From assembly GCA_012270795.1 (NCBI GenBank), contig JAAXHO010000213.1, positions 18,778-82,777 of the forward strand: DNA of 64,000 nucleotides, in the 5' to 3' direction. Below are positions 29,923 through 40,904 of this stretch, piece after piece (within the stretch, counting starts at the first letter, position 1; each line of letters begins with the position of its first letter). The notes beneath the pieces are model-generated. The model had not been told where the DNA came from, made no database searches, and saw nothing but the letters and a program-made list of their open reading frames with translations. The position numbers and the translations under genes are program-made. Source of the stretch: Candidatus Poribacteria bacterium. Its GTDB lineage: Bacteria; Poribacteria; WGA-4E; WGA-3G.

Positions 29923-31551
29923 TTACATATAGTCATCATGCATATCAGCATCTGGTAATTCTGGTGGTTCCTCAATTTCAGTGATTAAAGTTTCGGTAGT
30001 CAATAGCAAACCCGCAATGCTGGCTGCATTCTGTAGAGCGGACCGAACAACCTTTGTAGGATCAATCACTCCATATTCAAGCATATCCCCGTACTCTTCT
30101 GTTGCAGCGTTGAATCCAAAATTAATATCTGCATCTTCAACTTTTGCAAGAACAACTGCACCTTCTAAGCCAGCATTTTCTGCAATAGCGCGAACTGGGG
30201 ATCGCAATGCTGCCTGAACAATATTGCGGCCCGTATTTTGATCGCCATCTAATTCGAGGTTTTCTATATTTGAGATAGCTCGCAGCAAGGCAGTCCCACC
30301 ACCAGGAACAATCCCTTCCTCTATAGCGGCGCGTGTGGCAGCGAGGGCATCTTCACATCTTGCCTTTTTTTCTTTCATTTCGATTTCCGTTGCAGCACCG
30401 ACATTGACAACCGCCACACCCCCAGCGAGTTTCGCCAGGCGTTCTTCAAGTTTTTCTCTGTCATATTCTGAAGTCGTTTCTTCAATCTGTCTACGTATCT
30501 GAGCGACTCTCCCTTCAATACTTTCGGTAGCACCAAAACCACCTACAATGGTTGTGGTATCTTTGTCAATATTAACCCTGCGCGCAGTACCTAACATCCC
30601 TACAACAATGTTTTCTATACGAATACCACTTTCTTCAGAAACAACCTGTCCCGCAGTCAATACTGCTATATCTTCCAACATTTCTTTGCGTCTATCACCG
30701 AATCCAGGTGCTTTCACTGCAGCAACTTGCATGTTCCCTCTCAAACTGTTAACTACTAAAGTTGATAACGCTTCACCTTCAACATCTTCAGCAATAATCA
30801 GCAGCGGACGACTCAGTTGTATAACCTTTTCTAATATCGGCACTAAGTCTGCGATTGAAGATATTTTACCAGTATTGATTAGAATATATGGATTCTCAAG
30901 TTCAACAGTCTGGTCTTTGAGGTTCGTAACAAAATTTGGAGATAAGAAACCTCTGTCAAACTGCATGCCTTCAACAATGTCAACAGTTGTTTCTGATGTT
31001 TTACCTTCTTCTATGGTTATTGCCCCGTCATTTCCAACTTTCTCAATCGCATCAGCGATGATTGTACCGATATCACTATCATTTGCGGGATCGTTGGCTG
31101 CAATTGATGCAACTTGGACAATCTCTTCATGGGTGTTAACCTCGCGGCTCTGTGCAGCAATTGCATCTACTGCAGCAACAACAGCTTTATCTATACCTAT
31201 TTTCAACTGCATGGGGTCTGCGCCAGCAGTTACGTTTTTTAGACCTTCATGTAAAATTTCTTGTCCTAACAAAGTGGCAGTAGTGGTTCCGTCTCCTGCG
31301 ACATCGTTTGTTTTCGTAGCAATAGACTCCAACAATTGTGCCCCCATATTCTCATAAGGGTCTTCAAGTTCAATCTCATTAGCAACAGTGACACCATCAC
31401 ATGTAATGATAGGTGCCCCATAAGATTTTTGTATGACCACATTTCGTCCACGTGGCCCTAAAGTTACCTTGACAGCATTTGCAAGCACGGCAGCACCACG
31501 TTTTAGAGCCACCCTTGCTTCTTCGTCAAAAATTAATTGCTTTGCGGGCAT
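29923..31551 (-). CDS. groL: Chaperonin GroEL (Hsp60)
   Basis: 542 aa; [59 protein letters not shown]. Confidence 0.97.
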   Translation of the reverse strand: MPAKQLIFDEEARVALKRGAAVLANAVKVTLGPRGRNVVIQKSYGAPIITCDGVTVANEIELEDPYENMGAQLLESIATKTNDVAGDGTTTATLLGQEILHEGLKNVTAGADPMQLKIGIDKAVVAAVDAIAAQSREVNTHEEIVQVASIAANDPANDSDIGTIIADAIEKVGNDGAITIEEGKTSETTVDIVEGMQFDRGFLSPNFVTNLKDQTVELENPYILINTGKISSIADLVPILEKVIQLSRPLLIIAEDVEGEALSTLVVNSLRGNMQVAAVKAPGFGDRRKEMLEDIAVLTAGQVVSEESGIRIENIVVGMLGTARRVNIDKDTTTIVGGFGATESIEGRVAQIRRQIEETTSEYDREKLEERLAKLAGGVAVVNVGAATEIEMKEKKARCEDALAATRAAIEEGIVPGGGTALLRAISNIENLELDGDQNTGRNIVQAALRSPVRAIAENAGLEGAVVLAKVEDADINFGFNAATEEYGDMLEYGVIDPTKVVRSALQNAASIAGLLLTTETLITEIEEPPELPDADMHDDYM

Positions 31552-31671
31552 TAAATTCCTCCTAAAGTGTATCTATTAGAGACCTTGATATAAACAATTC
31601 TATGATAAAATTATAGCATAGACATGAGAGGAAGTCAACTTTTTTCAATAGTTATCTACAATACAGAAAAA

Positions 31672-33531
31672 CTACCTATTTAAACCCCAATTCTCCAGCA
31701 ATGATGTGTATAATCTTGGATACTTTTGGATATCTTTCTCATACATATAGGAGAGGAAACCTAATATTCCTGGTTGTGGATTCCTTTTTCCAATCACCTT
31801 CTTTAATACATCATTATGGAAAATTTTTTCAGCTATTATTGGATTCTTTATTTTATGAAGTACCTCTGATAGGTGATAATGTGCAGGAACATAATCACTC
31901 TGCAAGCGGATTGCTTGTTCCAAATCATTGGTAGCTTTGTTTAAACGCCCGTTCTTACTAATGAGCCAACCCAAAGTATCGTGATACTTTGCCAATTCGG
32001 GGCGGCGACCGACCGATGTGTATGCCAGTACTTCAGCTAATAGATTTTTCTGTTGATAGTTCTCAGAACAGAGCTGAGCGAGATTACTATATGCTTCCGC
32101 TTCGTTTGGCTCAAAAGAGATCGCAGTTTCAAAGGCAATTCGAGCTTTATGGAACTGTCCCAACTTCTTATATGCTGTTCCAAGAATATTATATATCATA
32201 TAATCAGAAGAACGACTTGATTCAGAATCGAGTCCACTTAATGGAATTGATGCCTCTGCTACAAAGGGTTGATAAGCATTTATAGTTCTTATCTGTAAAT
32301 AATATTCATAAGCTTCAACAGCCGAAGCATATAGTTTTTCCTGAAAATAGGCATACCCTAATTCCCTAAATAATTCAGGATCAATTGATTCATGACTCCT
32401 AATTAGTTCAAACTTTTCAATTGCCCTACGATAATCTGCCTGTTGAATAGAGAAACTACCTTCAGCAAGATAAAGTTGCGGATCTTTGAGAAAATCGCTA
32501 TCATACCCCTGATAATAGGGGGACCGAGGCATGCGTTGTACTTGGGAATAGACTAATCCAACTGTCGCTCCTATCAAAAGACATAACAATACGATAAAGA
32601 GACGCGTACGTGAAACCCAACGTTTTGATAGATAAGCCTTAGATCGCAATACCATCGCAAAAATACTCGGTTTATAATGCGTATCTTCCTGTTCATAAAT
32701 TACAACTGAAGTATTGGGTACTAGTACTGGCAACGCAGGTGTTGTGCCAAGTCTCTGAATTGCTCCAATTTCGTCGAAATCCATTTCGCCACTTGTTCTG
32801 TTTGATTCTTCTAAATGCTCAACATTTTCATTATATACTTCAGTATTTGACCCATCTGATTCCTGTTCCTGATCTTCATTCACTTCAAGGACTGGCACTT
32901 CAATTTCATCGGTTTTTCCTTCTTTTCCAACATTGTAATTAGTTTCATTTGTATCTTCAATAGAAGTTTGAGCGACCTGTTCTAAATCTTGAGAATCGTC
33001 ACTAATTTCAACAACGACATTAGAATTTTCTTGGTTTAAATCATTTTGCTGTTGTTCTGGATCGGATACTTGACTATCAACTTTATCACCACCATCATCA
33101 GTAGTATTTTGATCATGCTCAGCTAATTCATCGGTTTCTGAGCGTCTAACATTTATCAAGTCAATACTCTTTTGTATTTCCCTACGTGTCAAAGGTGAAA
33201 GCGATCTGTTAAAAAGTTGATTTAGGGTGGGAAGTACCTCTGATGTGCCAATGTTCCCAATTACCTCAATCAGCGTCCAGAGTGTTAAATCATTTTCTTC
33301 AGACATTATTGCATCTAATAAGGCAGGTGTAACCTCTTGTAGGGTGTATTGCTGTAAGGCACCAGCAGCTTCACGTCTGACGCTGGGCGCATTATCTCGC
33401 AACGCATTCAAGAGAAAAGGAAGTGCTTGTTCTCCACCAATCTCAGCGATATCCATGATTGCAGCGCGACGGGTAGCAACCGGCTGTGTTGTATCTATTA
33501 GTTTCTCTGTCAATCTTTCTATTGATGCCAT
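31672..33531 (-). CDS. HEAT-repeat / TM / TPR protein
   Basis: N-terminal HEAT-like repeats, central TM (LFIVLLCLLIGATVGLVYS), C-terminal TPRs. Confidence 0.75.
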   Translation of the reverse strand: MASIERLTEKLIDTTQPVATRRAAIMDIAEIGGEQALPFLLNALRDNAPSVRREAAGALQQYTLQEVTPALLDAIMSEENDLTLWTLIEVIGNIGTSEVLPTLNQLFNRSLSPLTRREIQKSIDLINVRRSETDELAEHDQNTTDDGGDKVDSQVSDPEQQQNDLNQENSNVVVEISDDSQDLEQVAQTSIEDTNETNYNVGKEGKTDEIEVPVLEVNEDQEQESDGSNTEVYNENVEHLEESNRTSGEMDFDEIGAIQRLGTTPALPVLVPNTSVVIYEQEDTHYKPSIFAMVLRSKAYLSKRWVSRTRLFIVLLCLLIGATVGLVYSQVQRMPRSPYYQGYDSDFLKDPQLYLAEGSFSIQQADYRRAIEKFELIRSHESIDPELFRELGYAYFQEKLYASAVEAYEYYLQIRTINAYQPFVAEASIPLSGLDSESSRSSDYMIYNILGTAYKKLGQFHKARIAFETAISFEPNEAEAYSNLAQLCSENYQQKNLLAEVLAYTSVGRRPELAKYHDTLGWLISKNGRLNKATNDLEQAIRLQSDYVPAHYHLSEVLHKIKNPIIAEKIFHNDVLKKVIGKRNPQPGILGFLSYMYEKDIQKYPRLYTSLLENWGLNR

Positions 33532-33822
33532 TGTTGCCTTTTATGTAGGTTCTGAGATTTCTTACTTGAATTTTGCAAAATGTGAAGAAGTTTCTACAAA
33601 AAGTAATTTCTGAACAGTGTAGTCAGTGTAAATCTTACCAATAATAAAACGATTTCAATTAGAACTTAGATACATTTTTGAGAAAATCTTATTTTAAGAA
33701 AAATCGTATGTGATAAGTTTTTGGCGATTCTGTCCGCGAAAAACTTTACAGACCCCACACCCTTAATTTGACTTGACTTTTGCTAAAAAAATCTATATCA
33801 TGAAACATATATATTTTGGTCA

Positions 33823-35502
33823 TTGGAGTTTTATATGATAAGTAAGTTTTTTGCTATTTTTTATAAAATGTATCTTATGAAATTAAACTGTCTTTGTACT
33901 CATCTACCGAGAGCATTATTGTTCGTCTCTATTGCAACCACAATCACACTATCTATGACAATATTACCTACCTATACTTATGCAGATGCACATGATATTG
34001 GTGGAACTTTGATTTTTGGGCGTGGAGGCGATTCTGTCGGATTAGATCCAGCTTTTGAAGAAGATGGTGAATCCTTCAAAGTCTGTGATAATATTTACGA
34101 TACGCTCGTTCAGTATAAGGATGGTAGTACAGAAATTGAACCTGGTCTTGCAACGCGTTGGGAAAGTTCTAAGGACGGACTCACTTGGACTTTTTACCTA
34201 CGAAAAGGGGTCAATTTTCATGACGGTACCCCTTTCAATGCAGAAGCAGTTTTGTTCTCTCTCAATAGACAGCACGAAAAAACTCACGATTTCAATAAAG
34301 AAGGAGGCTCCTATATTTATTGGGTAGCTACTGGATTGGCAGACATCGTAGATGAAATAACTGCCATTGATGAGTTTACCGTGCAGATAAAACTCAATAC
34401 TTCTTATGCCCCTTTTATCTATACAATCGCTATCACTCCTTTCTCTATTGTGAGTCCAACTGCTGTAAAAAAATACAAAAATCAGTCAGAGACATTCGCA
34501 AATAATCCAGTCGGTACAGGTCCCTTTAAGTTTGTTCAATGGGATAGAGGAGATAAAATTGTACTGGAAGCAAACAAGAACTATTGGGGAGGAAGACCAA
34601 AACTGGATAGAGTGGTCTTCCGTTCTATTCCAGATAATGCTGTAAGATTGATTGAAATGCAACGCGGCAGCCTTCATGTGATGGAATTTCCAAATCCAGA
34701 TGATTTACAGCAGATCAAGGACGATGACGAACTTACGTTGCTAACACAACCCGGTATGAACATCGGTTATTTAGCAATGAACTTAGATAAAACGCCATTG
34801 AATAACCAAAAAGTTAGACTGGCAATTAACCATGCAATCAATAAAAAGACTATTATTGAACACCTATATCAAGGATTAGGTATACCAGCAAAAAACCCAA
34901 TTCCACCGACACTTTGGAGTTATGACGATTCAATACAAGACTATCCTTACGATCCAAAATTAGCAAAAAAACTCCTAACTGAGGCAGGATATCCCGATGG
35001 ATTTAGTACGACACTTTGGGCACTGCCTGTTCCACGTCCATACATTCCAGATGGGCGCGCTTTGGCAGAAGTAATTCAATCTGAACTCCGAAATATTGGA
35101 ATTGATGCAAAAATTCTAACTTATGACTGGGGGACATACCTTGAGAAAACAAAAAACGGTGAGCATGACTTGGCAATGTTGGGGTGGAGTGCCGACCTTG
35201 GAGACCCAGATAACTTCTTATATGTACTATTGAGCAAAACTTCAGCAGAGAAACCTGCTGCAAATATCGCATTTTATCGTAGTGAGGAAATGCAAAGTGT
35301 TTTGGAAAAAGCAAGAGCAATTACAGATAAAGATAAACGGACATCATTATACAAGGATGCCCAACGTATATTTCACAAAGACGTTCCATGGGTGCCTTTA
35401 GCACACGCAAAACAAGTTTTAGTCATAAATAAGAAGGTCAAAAACCTAAAGCTTCATCCATTGAATTGGAAATACTTACGTAATGTAACCCTTGAAAGGT
35501 AA
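33823..35502 (+). CDS. ABC transporter substrate-binding protein, family 5 (peptide/nickel type)
   Basis: 559 aa; GTGPFKFVQWDRGDKIVLEANKNYWGG, VRLAINHAINKKTIIEHLYQG. Confidence 0.9.
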   Translation: MEFYMISKFFAIFYKMYLMKLNCLCTHLPRALLFVSIATTITLSMTILPTYTYADAHDIGGTLIFGRGGDSVGLDPAFEEDGESFKVCDNIYDTLVQYKDGSTEIEPGLATRWESSKDGLTWTFYLRKGVNFHDGTPFNAEAVLFSLNRQHEKTHDFNKEGGSYIYWVATGLADIVDEITAIDEFTVQIKLNTSYAPFIYTIAITPFSIVSPTAVKKYKNQSETFANNPVGTGPFKFVQWDRGDKIVLEANKNYWGGRPKLDRVVFRSIPDNAVRLIEMQRGSLHVMEFPNPDDLQQIKDDDELTLLTQPGMNIGYLAMNLDKTPLNNQKVRLAINHAINKKTIIEHLYQGLGIPAKNPIPPTLWSYDDSIQDYPYDPKLAKKLLTEAGYPDGFSTTLWALPVPRPYIPDGRALAEVIQSELRNIGIDAKILTYDWGTYLEKTKNGEHDLAMLGWSADLGDPDNFLYVLLSKTSAEKPAANIAFYRSEEMQSVLEKARAITDKDKRTSLYKDAQRIFHKDVPWVPLAHAKQVLVINKKVKNLKLHPLNWKYLRNVTLER

Positions 35503-35503
35503 T

Positions 35504-37206
35504 ATGAAAAAAGAACCTATATATTAACAGTAGTATTGTCATTCGTCATTATAACAGTTATTTTCGCACAAATCACTGGCGATATCAATGACGACGGTTC
35601 AGTGAACATTCTTGATCTAACATACATCGCATCATATATTGGAGAGAGTGTTGATGCGACACAAACACCTAATCCAGATATTAACGGTGATGGTACCGTC
35701 AATATATTAGACATTGTCCTCGTTGCTGGTATGATTGGTGATGGAGTATCTGATAAGAATACTCTGGTTTTTGGACGAGGCGGCGATTCCATAACACTTG
35801 ATCCCTCTCAAGTCCTTGATGGAGAATCTGCTAAAGTTTGTGATATGATCTTTGATACACTTGTTCAATATAGAGAAGATACAACAGAAATAGAACCAGC
35901 TTTAGCAGAGATGTGGGATAATTCAGCTGACGGATTGACGTGGACATTTTACATGCGTCACGATGTACAATTCCACGATGGAACCCCTTGCAATGCTTAT
36001 GCAGCTGCTTTTTCATTGAACCGTCCTAACGCTCAGACAGCAAGTTTTTATGGTGAATTTATCAATCAGATTGTTGCAATTGACGAGTTTACGCTGCAAG
36101 TAAATCTTAAGACCCCTTACGCACCTTTTCTAACTCTAATTGCTTCTACTGAAAACTCAATCGTGAGTCCAAACGCTGTTGAAAAATTTGGTGAGGAATT
36201 CGTAAACAATCCTATAGGCACAGGCCCCTTTAAGTTTGTTCAATGGATACGGAATGATAAAATTGAACTTAACGCGAACGAAACACATTGAACAGGAAAA
36301 CCGCATATTGATAAACTTGTTTTCCGCTCAATTCCTGATAACAATATGAGATTCATGGAACTTCAAATGGGTAACATACATGTCATGGAATTTCCAAATC
36401 CAGAGGACTTAACTATAATTCGTAGTGATAACAGACTCGAACTCCTCATGCAACCAAGTCTGAATATTGGGTATCTGGCTATGAATATGGATAAACCTCC
36501 GTTTGACAATCTGAAAGTTCGTCTTGCTATCAATCATGCAATCAATAAAGCAGATATAATAGAACGTCTTTACCAAGGGACAGGAATCCCAGCAAAAAAT
36601 CCAATTCCACCGACATTATGGAGTTATGATGATTCAATTGAAGAATACGCGTATGATCCTGAACTCGCTAAACAACTTCTTATAGAAGCAGGATATCCAG
36701 ATGGGTTTGAAACGACTTTATGGGCACTGCCTATTCCACGGCCATATATACCTAATGGCATGGCACTTGCAGAAGAATTACAAATAGCTTTACGAGTAAT
36801 CGGAATAGAAACTACCATCGTTACTCATGACTGGCCTACCTACATTGAAAAAACAGAAAACGGTGAACATGATATGGCAATGCTTGGTTGGAGTGCAAGT
36901 GCTGACCCTGATAACTTCCTATATTATCTATTGAGTAAGGTTACTGCGCAAAAACCCGCACTGAATATAGCATTTTATCGTAGTGACGAGATGCAAGATG
37001 TACTTGATCAGGCAAGGATAAGCACTGTTCACGACGAACGCGTTCAGTTATACCAACAGGCACAAGCAATTTTCCATAGAGATGTTCCCTGGGTACCATT
37101 AGCACATGCACAACGACTATTGGTAATTGATAAGAATGTCAACAATGTAAAACTTGCACCCTCAGGTTGGAAATATCTGCGTCGTGTATCACTTGAAGCA
37201 GAATAG
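35504..37206 (+). pseudogene. Second family-5 ABC substrate-binding protein with N-terminal dockerin-like repeat; frameshifted signal peptide and in-frame TGA at 36289-36291
   Basis: MKK(R)TYILTVVLSFVIITVIFAQ restored by one A; DINDDGSVNILDLTYIASYIG/DINGDGTVNILDIVLVAGMIG; ANETH*TGKPHIDKLVFRSIPD aligns to ANKNYWGGRPKLDRVVFRSIPD. Confidence 0.8.
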
Positions 37207-37225
37207 ATATAATACCTAACACACT

Positions 37226-38266
37226 ATGTTAAAAATAGGTAATTTAGACATACAAGATTTTCCACTACTACTGGCACCGATGGAAGATGTCAGTGATCCG
37301 CCATTTCGCGCCGTATGCAAAGAGAACGGCGCGGATCTCATGTATACCGAATTCATCTCTTCTGAAGCACTCATTAGAGATGCTGCACAGAGTGTCGCAA
37401 AATTAGACATCTTTGAATATGAAAGACCCATCGGTATCCAGATTTTTGGACATGATATTCAGGTAATGCGTGAATCTGTTGAGATCACTGAACGTGTCAA
37501 TCCTGACATCATTGACATAAATTACGGATGTCCTGTTAAGAAAGTAACTTGTAAAGGAGCTGGTGCAGGTATCTTGCAAGACATTCCAAAGATGGTCAGA
37601 ATGACTGCAGAAATGGTGAGAGCAACAGAATTACCAGTGACTGTCAAAACACGTTTAGGTTGGGATGACAATACGAAGCACATCGTTGAAGTTGCTGAGA
37701 GACTTCAGGATGTCGGTATCAAGGCAATTGCAATCCACGGCAGAACACGAAAACAGATGTATAAAGGGGAAGCAGATTGGACACTTATCGGCAAAATTAA
37801 AGATAATCCTAAAATGAATATCCCAGTTTTTGGCAACGGGGATGTAGACAGTCCACAAAAAGCACAAAAAATGCGACAGAAATATGGCGTAGATGGTATC
37901 ATGATCGGCAGGGCTGCTATTGGATACCCTTGGATATTCAATGAGATAAAACACTACTTCACAACAGGTAAAATGCTTCAACCCCCATCAATTGATGAAC
38001 GTATTTCTGTTTTTAGAAAACATATTGATTTTTCCATTAAATGGAAAGGTCTGACACTCGGACTTCTTGAGATGAGACGGCACTATTCTAACTATTTTAA
38101 AGGTATACCTCACATTAAACCCTTTAGAACACGTTTGGTCACCTGTGATAGTTACGATGGTGTATTAGATATCGTTGAGGAAATTCGCACACATGCATAT
38201 CGTTTTCAGGATACATCTAATCAATATTTGATAAACCAGTTTCAATATGAAAATGCCTTGATATAA
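37226..38266 (+). CDS. dusB: tRNA-dihydrouridine synthase
   Basis: LLAPMEDVSDPPFRAVCKENGADLMYTEFISSEAL, INYGCPVKKVTCKGAGAGIL. Confidence 0.9.
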   Translation: MLKIGNLDIQDFPLLLAPMEDVSDPPFRAVCKENGADLMYTEFISSEALIRDAAQSVAKLDIFEYERPIGIQIFGHDIQVMRESVEITERVNPDIIDINYGCPVKKVTCKGAGAGILQDIPKMVRMTAEMVRATELPVTVKTRLGWDDNTKHIVEVAERLQDVGIKAIAIHGRTRKQMYKGEADWTLIGKIKDNPKMNIPVFGNGDVDSPQKAQKMRQKYGVDGIMIGRAAIGYPWIFNEIKHYFTTGKMLQPPSIDERISVFRKHIDFSIKWKGLTLGLLEMRRHYSNYFKGIPHIKPFRTRLVTCDSYDGVLDIVEEIRTHAYRFQDTSNQYLINQFQYENALI

Positions 38267-38320
38267 TAACTTCATTGTTCATTTATGGTGAATTATTGGA
38301 TAAATTACACACATCTTCTT

Positions 38321-38403
38321 GTAGGAGCGACCTCTGGTCGCGACCCGGGGAATGCCAAAAGGCATTCATACCTTTGATTTCTTGATTCGGAGGTTGCTCC
38401 TAC
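38321..38403. repeat. Inverted repeat GTAGGAGCGACC ... GGTTGCTCCTAC with inner GGGGAATGCC/GGCATTC
   Basis: Read directly; second copy 40709..40843. Confidence 0.8.
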
Positions 38404-38471
38404 CTGTGAAAGTGTGTAATTAATTTCATAATCTACCATAGTATCTACAGGTATAAATGTAAGGAATTAAT

Positions 38472-39305
38472 ATGGACAAGATACCTTTTATGAAACTTAG
38501 TGGAGCGGGTAACGACTTTGTTATTATAAACAACCTTAACCACATCATTGATAGCACTAATTCAGAATTTTTGAGTTTTGTAACTAAAATATGTCAACGT
38601 CGAATGTCAGTAGGTGCAGATGGAGTTCTACTCGTAGAACCGACAGAAGATGCTGATTTTCGGATGCGTTATTTCAACGCAGATGGCGGCGAGGCTGAAA
38701 CCTGTGGTAACGGCGCACGTTGTATCTCTAAATTTGCATTCTTGAATGGAATCGTTCCAAAACAGATGCGATTTTTAACAAATGCAGGAATATATGAAGC
38801 GGAAATTGTTGGTGACAACGTTAAAGTACGTATGAGCGATCCAACAGATTTACGTATAAATGTACCACTGCAACTTGAAGACGGCGTACACAAAGTTGGT
38901 TTCGCGAATAGTGGGGTCCCACATGTTGTTTTCTTAGTGGACGATTTGAAATCTACCGATGTTTTTGATCTTGGACAGCAAACTCGCTATCACAATGACT
39001 TCAAACCCGCAGGTACAAACGCCAATTTTATCACGGTTCACTCAGAAGAACTAATTGAAATTCGCACTTATGAACGTGGTGTTGAAAATGAGACACTCGC
39101 TTGCGGCACGGGGTCTATCGCATCAGCAATTGTATCAGCAACTTTGGGGAAGGTAGAATCACCGGTTTCTGTAAAAACTGCAAGTGGCGTTGTGTTGAAA
39201 ATACATTTCGATTTAGAAGAAAATGAAGCAAAAAACGTGTATCTTGAAGGTGATGCACGTGTAATTTTCGCAGGAGAACTCACATCAGCCGCATGGAATT
39301 ATTAG
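38472..39305 (+). CDS. dapF: Diaminopimelate epimerase
   Basis: MKLSGAGNDFVIINN, ETCGNGARCISKF, ETLACGTGSIASAI. Confidence 0.95.
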   Translation: MDKIPFMKLSGAGNDFVIINNLNHIIDSTNSEFLSFVTKICQRRMSVGADGVLLVEPTEDADFRMRYFNADGGEAETCGNGARCISKFAFLNGIVPKQMRFLTNAGIYEAEIVGDNVKVRMSDPTDLRINVPLQLEDGVHKVGFANSGVPHVVFLVDDLKSTDVFDLGQQTRYHNDFKPAGTNANFITVHSEELIEIRTYERGVENETLACGTGSIASAIVSATLGKVESPVSVKTASGVVLKIHFDLEENEAKNVYLEGDARVIFAGELTSAAWNY

Positions 39306-39331
39306 TCAGAAAAACCTATATAATCATAAAA

Positions 39332-39480
39332 TAACTCAAGTTGCTACCTATTTTTTGTTGGAGGGGTTTCTAACCCCGATTGATCACAGAAAAACAACGA
39401 ATTTTGATGCGTTTTGTCATAAATCGGGGTTAGAAACCCCTCCAACAAGAGTATTCTAAAGTAGGTGGCAACTTAGGTTA
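39332..39480. repeat. TIR element, 149 bp (TAACTCAAGTTGCTACCTA ... TAGGTGGCAACTTAGGTTA) with inner GTTGGAGGGGTTTCTAACCCCGATT palindrome
   Basis: Read directly; near-identical copy 56384..56539. Confidence 0.85.
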
Positions 39481-39503
39481 AAATAACCATCAAGGAGGAA
39501 TAC

Positions 39504-40379
39504 ATGTTTGAGGGGTCTTTTGTTGCACTCGTTACACCTTTTAAGGACGATGAATCGTTAGATGAAGGAAAGCTAAGAGAACTGATTCAGTTTCAGATTG
39601 AAGGCGGAACACACGGCATCGTCCCGTGTGGCACAACCGGAGAATCCCCTTCCCTTTCCGAAGCTGAACACGACAGAGTTATTGAAATCACCGTTGATAC
39701 AGTAAATGGGAAGTTACCTGTCATCGCTGGTACTGGTTCAAATTCTACGACGCGAACACTGCGCGCTACAAAACACGCAAAAGCAGCGGGGGCAGATGCA
39801 GCACTCATTGTTACCCCATACTACAACAAACCCACACAAGATGGACTGTACGCTCATTACATGAAAATTGCAGATTCTGTTGACATCCCTATTGTGGTAT
39901 ACAACGTACCTGGACGGTGTGGTACTGACATTCTATCACCTACGATTGCACGTCTTGCAGAACATCCTAACATTGTCGCATTAAAAGAAGCAACGGGTGA
40001 ACTCAAACGCGCAAGTGAAGTCGTCAACATGTGTCCCGAAGACTTTGTTGTACTATCTGGAGACGATGTTAACACGCTTCCAATCTTGGTTGTAGGTGGT
40101 AAAGGTGTAATCTCGGTTGTAGCTAACATTGCCCCCGCAGATGTAGCGGAAATGTGTAATGCTTTTCATGCTGGTAACCTTGACCTTGCAAGAAAAATCC
40201 ATTATAAGACCTTTCCGTTGGCAGTTAATCTCTTTATTGAAACAAATCCAATCCCTGCCAAAACTGCCCTCATGTTAATGGGTAAACTCAATGGAAAAGT
40301 CCGACTCCCACTTGCCCCGATGACACCTGCGAATCTTGAATCCCTCCGAAAGACGCTTACGGAAACAGGATTGATTTAA
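39504..40379 (+). CDS. dapA: 4-hydroxy-tetrahydrodipicolinate synthase
   Basis: GTTGESPSLSEAEHDRVIEITV, VTPYYNKPTQDGLYAHY, PIVVYNVPGRCG. Confidence 0.95.
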   Translation: MFEGSFVALVTPFKDDESLDEGKLRELIQFQIEGGTHGIVPCGTTGESPSLSEAEHDRVIEITVDTVNGKLPVIAGTGSNSTTRTLRATKHAKAAGADAALIVTPYYNKPTQDGLYAHYMKIADSVDIPIVVYNVPGRCGTDILSPTIARLAEHPNIVALKEATGELKRASEVVNMCPEDFVVLSGDDVNTLPILVVGGKGVISVVANIAPADVAEMCNAFHAGNLDLARKIHYKTFPLAVNLFIETNPIPAKTALMLMGKLNGKVRLPLAPMTPANLESLRKTLTETGLI

Positions 40380-40708
40380 TGCAAATGTAATACCATTTCT
40401 AATTGATAATGTCTCTTTTTTGTAGCACAAACTTTTAGTTTGGGTTTCCATATTAGATTACATTTCACAAAAACCTGTAATGCGACATCTTTTATTAGAA
40501 TTGGTATAATTTCAAAATGTGAACATACGAGGAATCTCATAAAAAGGGTTTTATTGTCCATTTCAACAGCACCAGCGGTGCGATAGGTGTATAAAAAACA
40601 ATACAAACGAAAACACGAAAACTGTCCAAACTATAGTAATAACAATTCTAATAAATATTTTCTCATTAAGGAATTCCACTGTTATCGCTGGTTGAAGGTC
40701 TCTCTTCG

Positions 40709-40843
40709 GTAGGAGCGACCTCCCGGTCGCGACCCGGGGAATGCCATAGGGCGAATGCGCTTGGTAGAATACACGTGTGGTATTCTACATGATTCTACAT
40801 GATTCGCCATGATTCATACCGTTGATTTGGAGGTCGCTCCTAC
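40709..40843. repeat. Inverted repeat GTAGGAGCGACC ... GGTCGCTCCTAC
   Basis: Read directly. Confidence 0.8.
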
Positions 40844-40904
40844 CATATCTCTACAGGTAATGAGATATTATCAATTAGAAATGGTATAAGATCAAGGAAA
40901 ATTC

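Noticed and set aside
30548-31357. 269-aa plus-strand ORF antisense to groEL
   Set aside because: Antisense shadow ORF of a strongly conserved chaperonin gene.
36289-36291. TGA-as-Trp genetic recoding
   Set aside because: TGA terminates several intact genes here (for example 9583-9585, 41997-41999, 46194-46196), and the other in-frame TGA aligns with Arg, so nonsense mutation or error is simpler.
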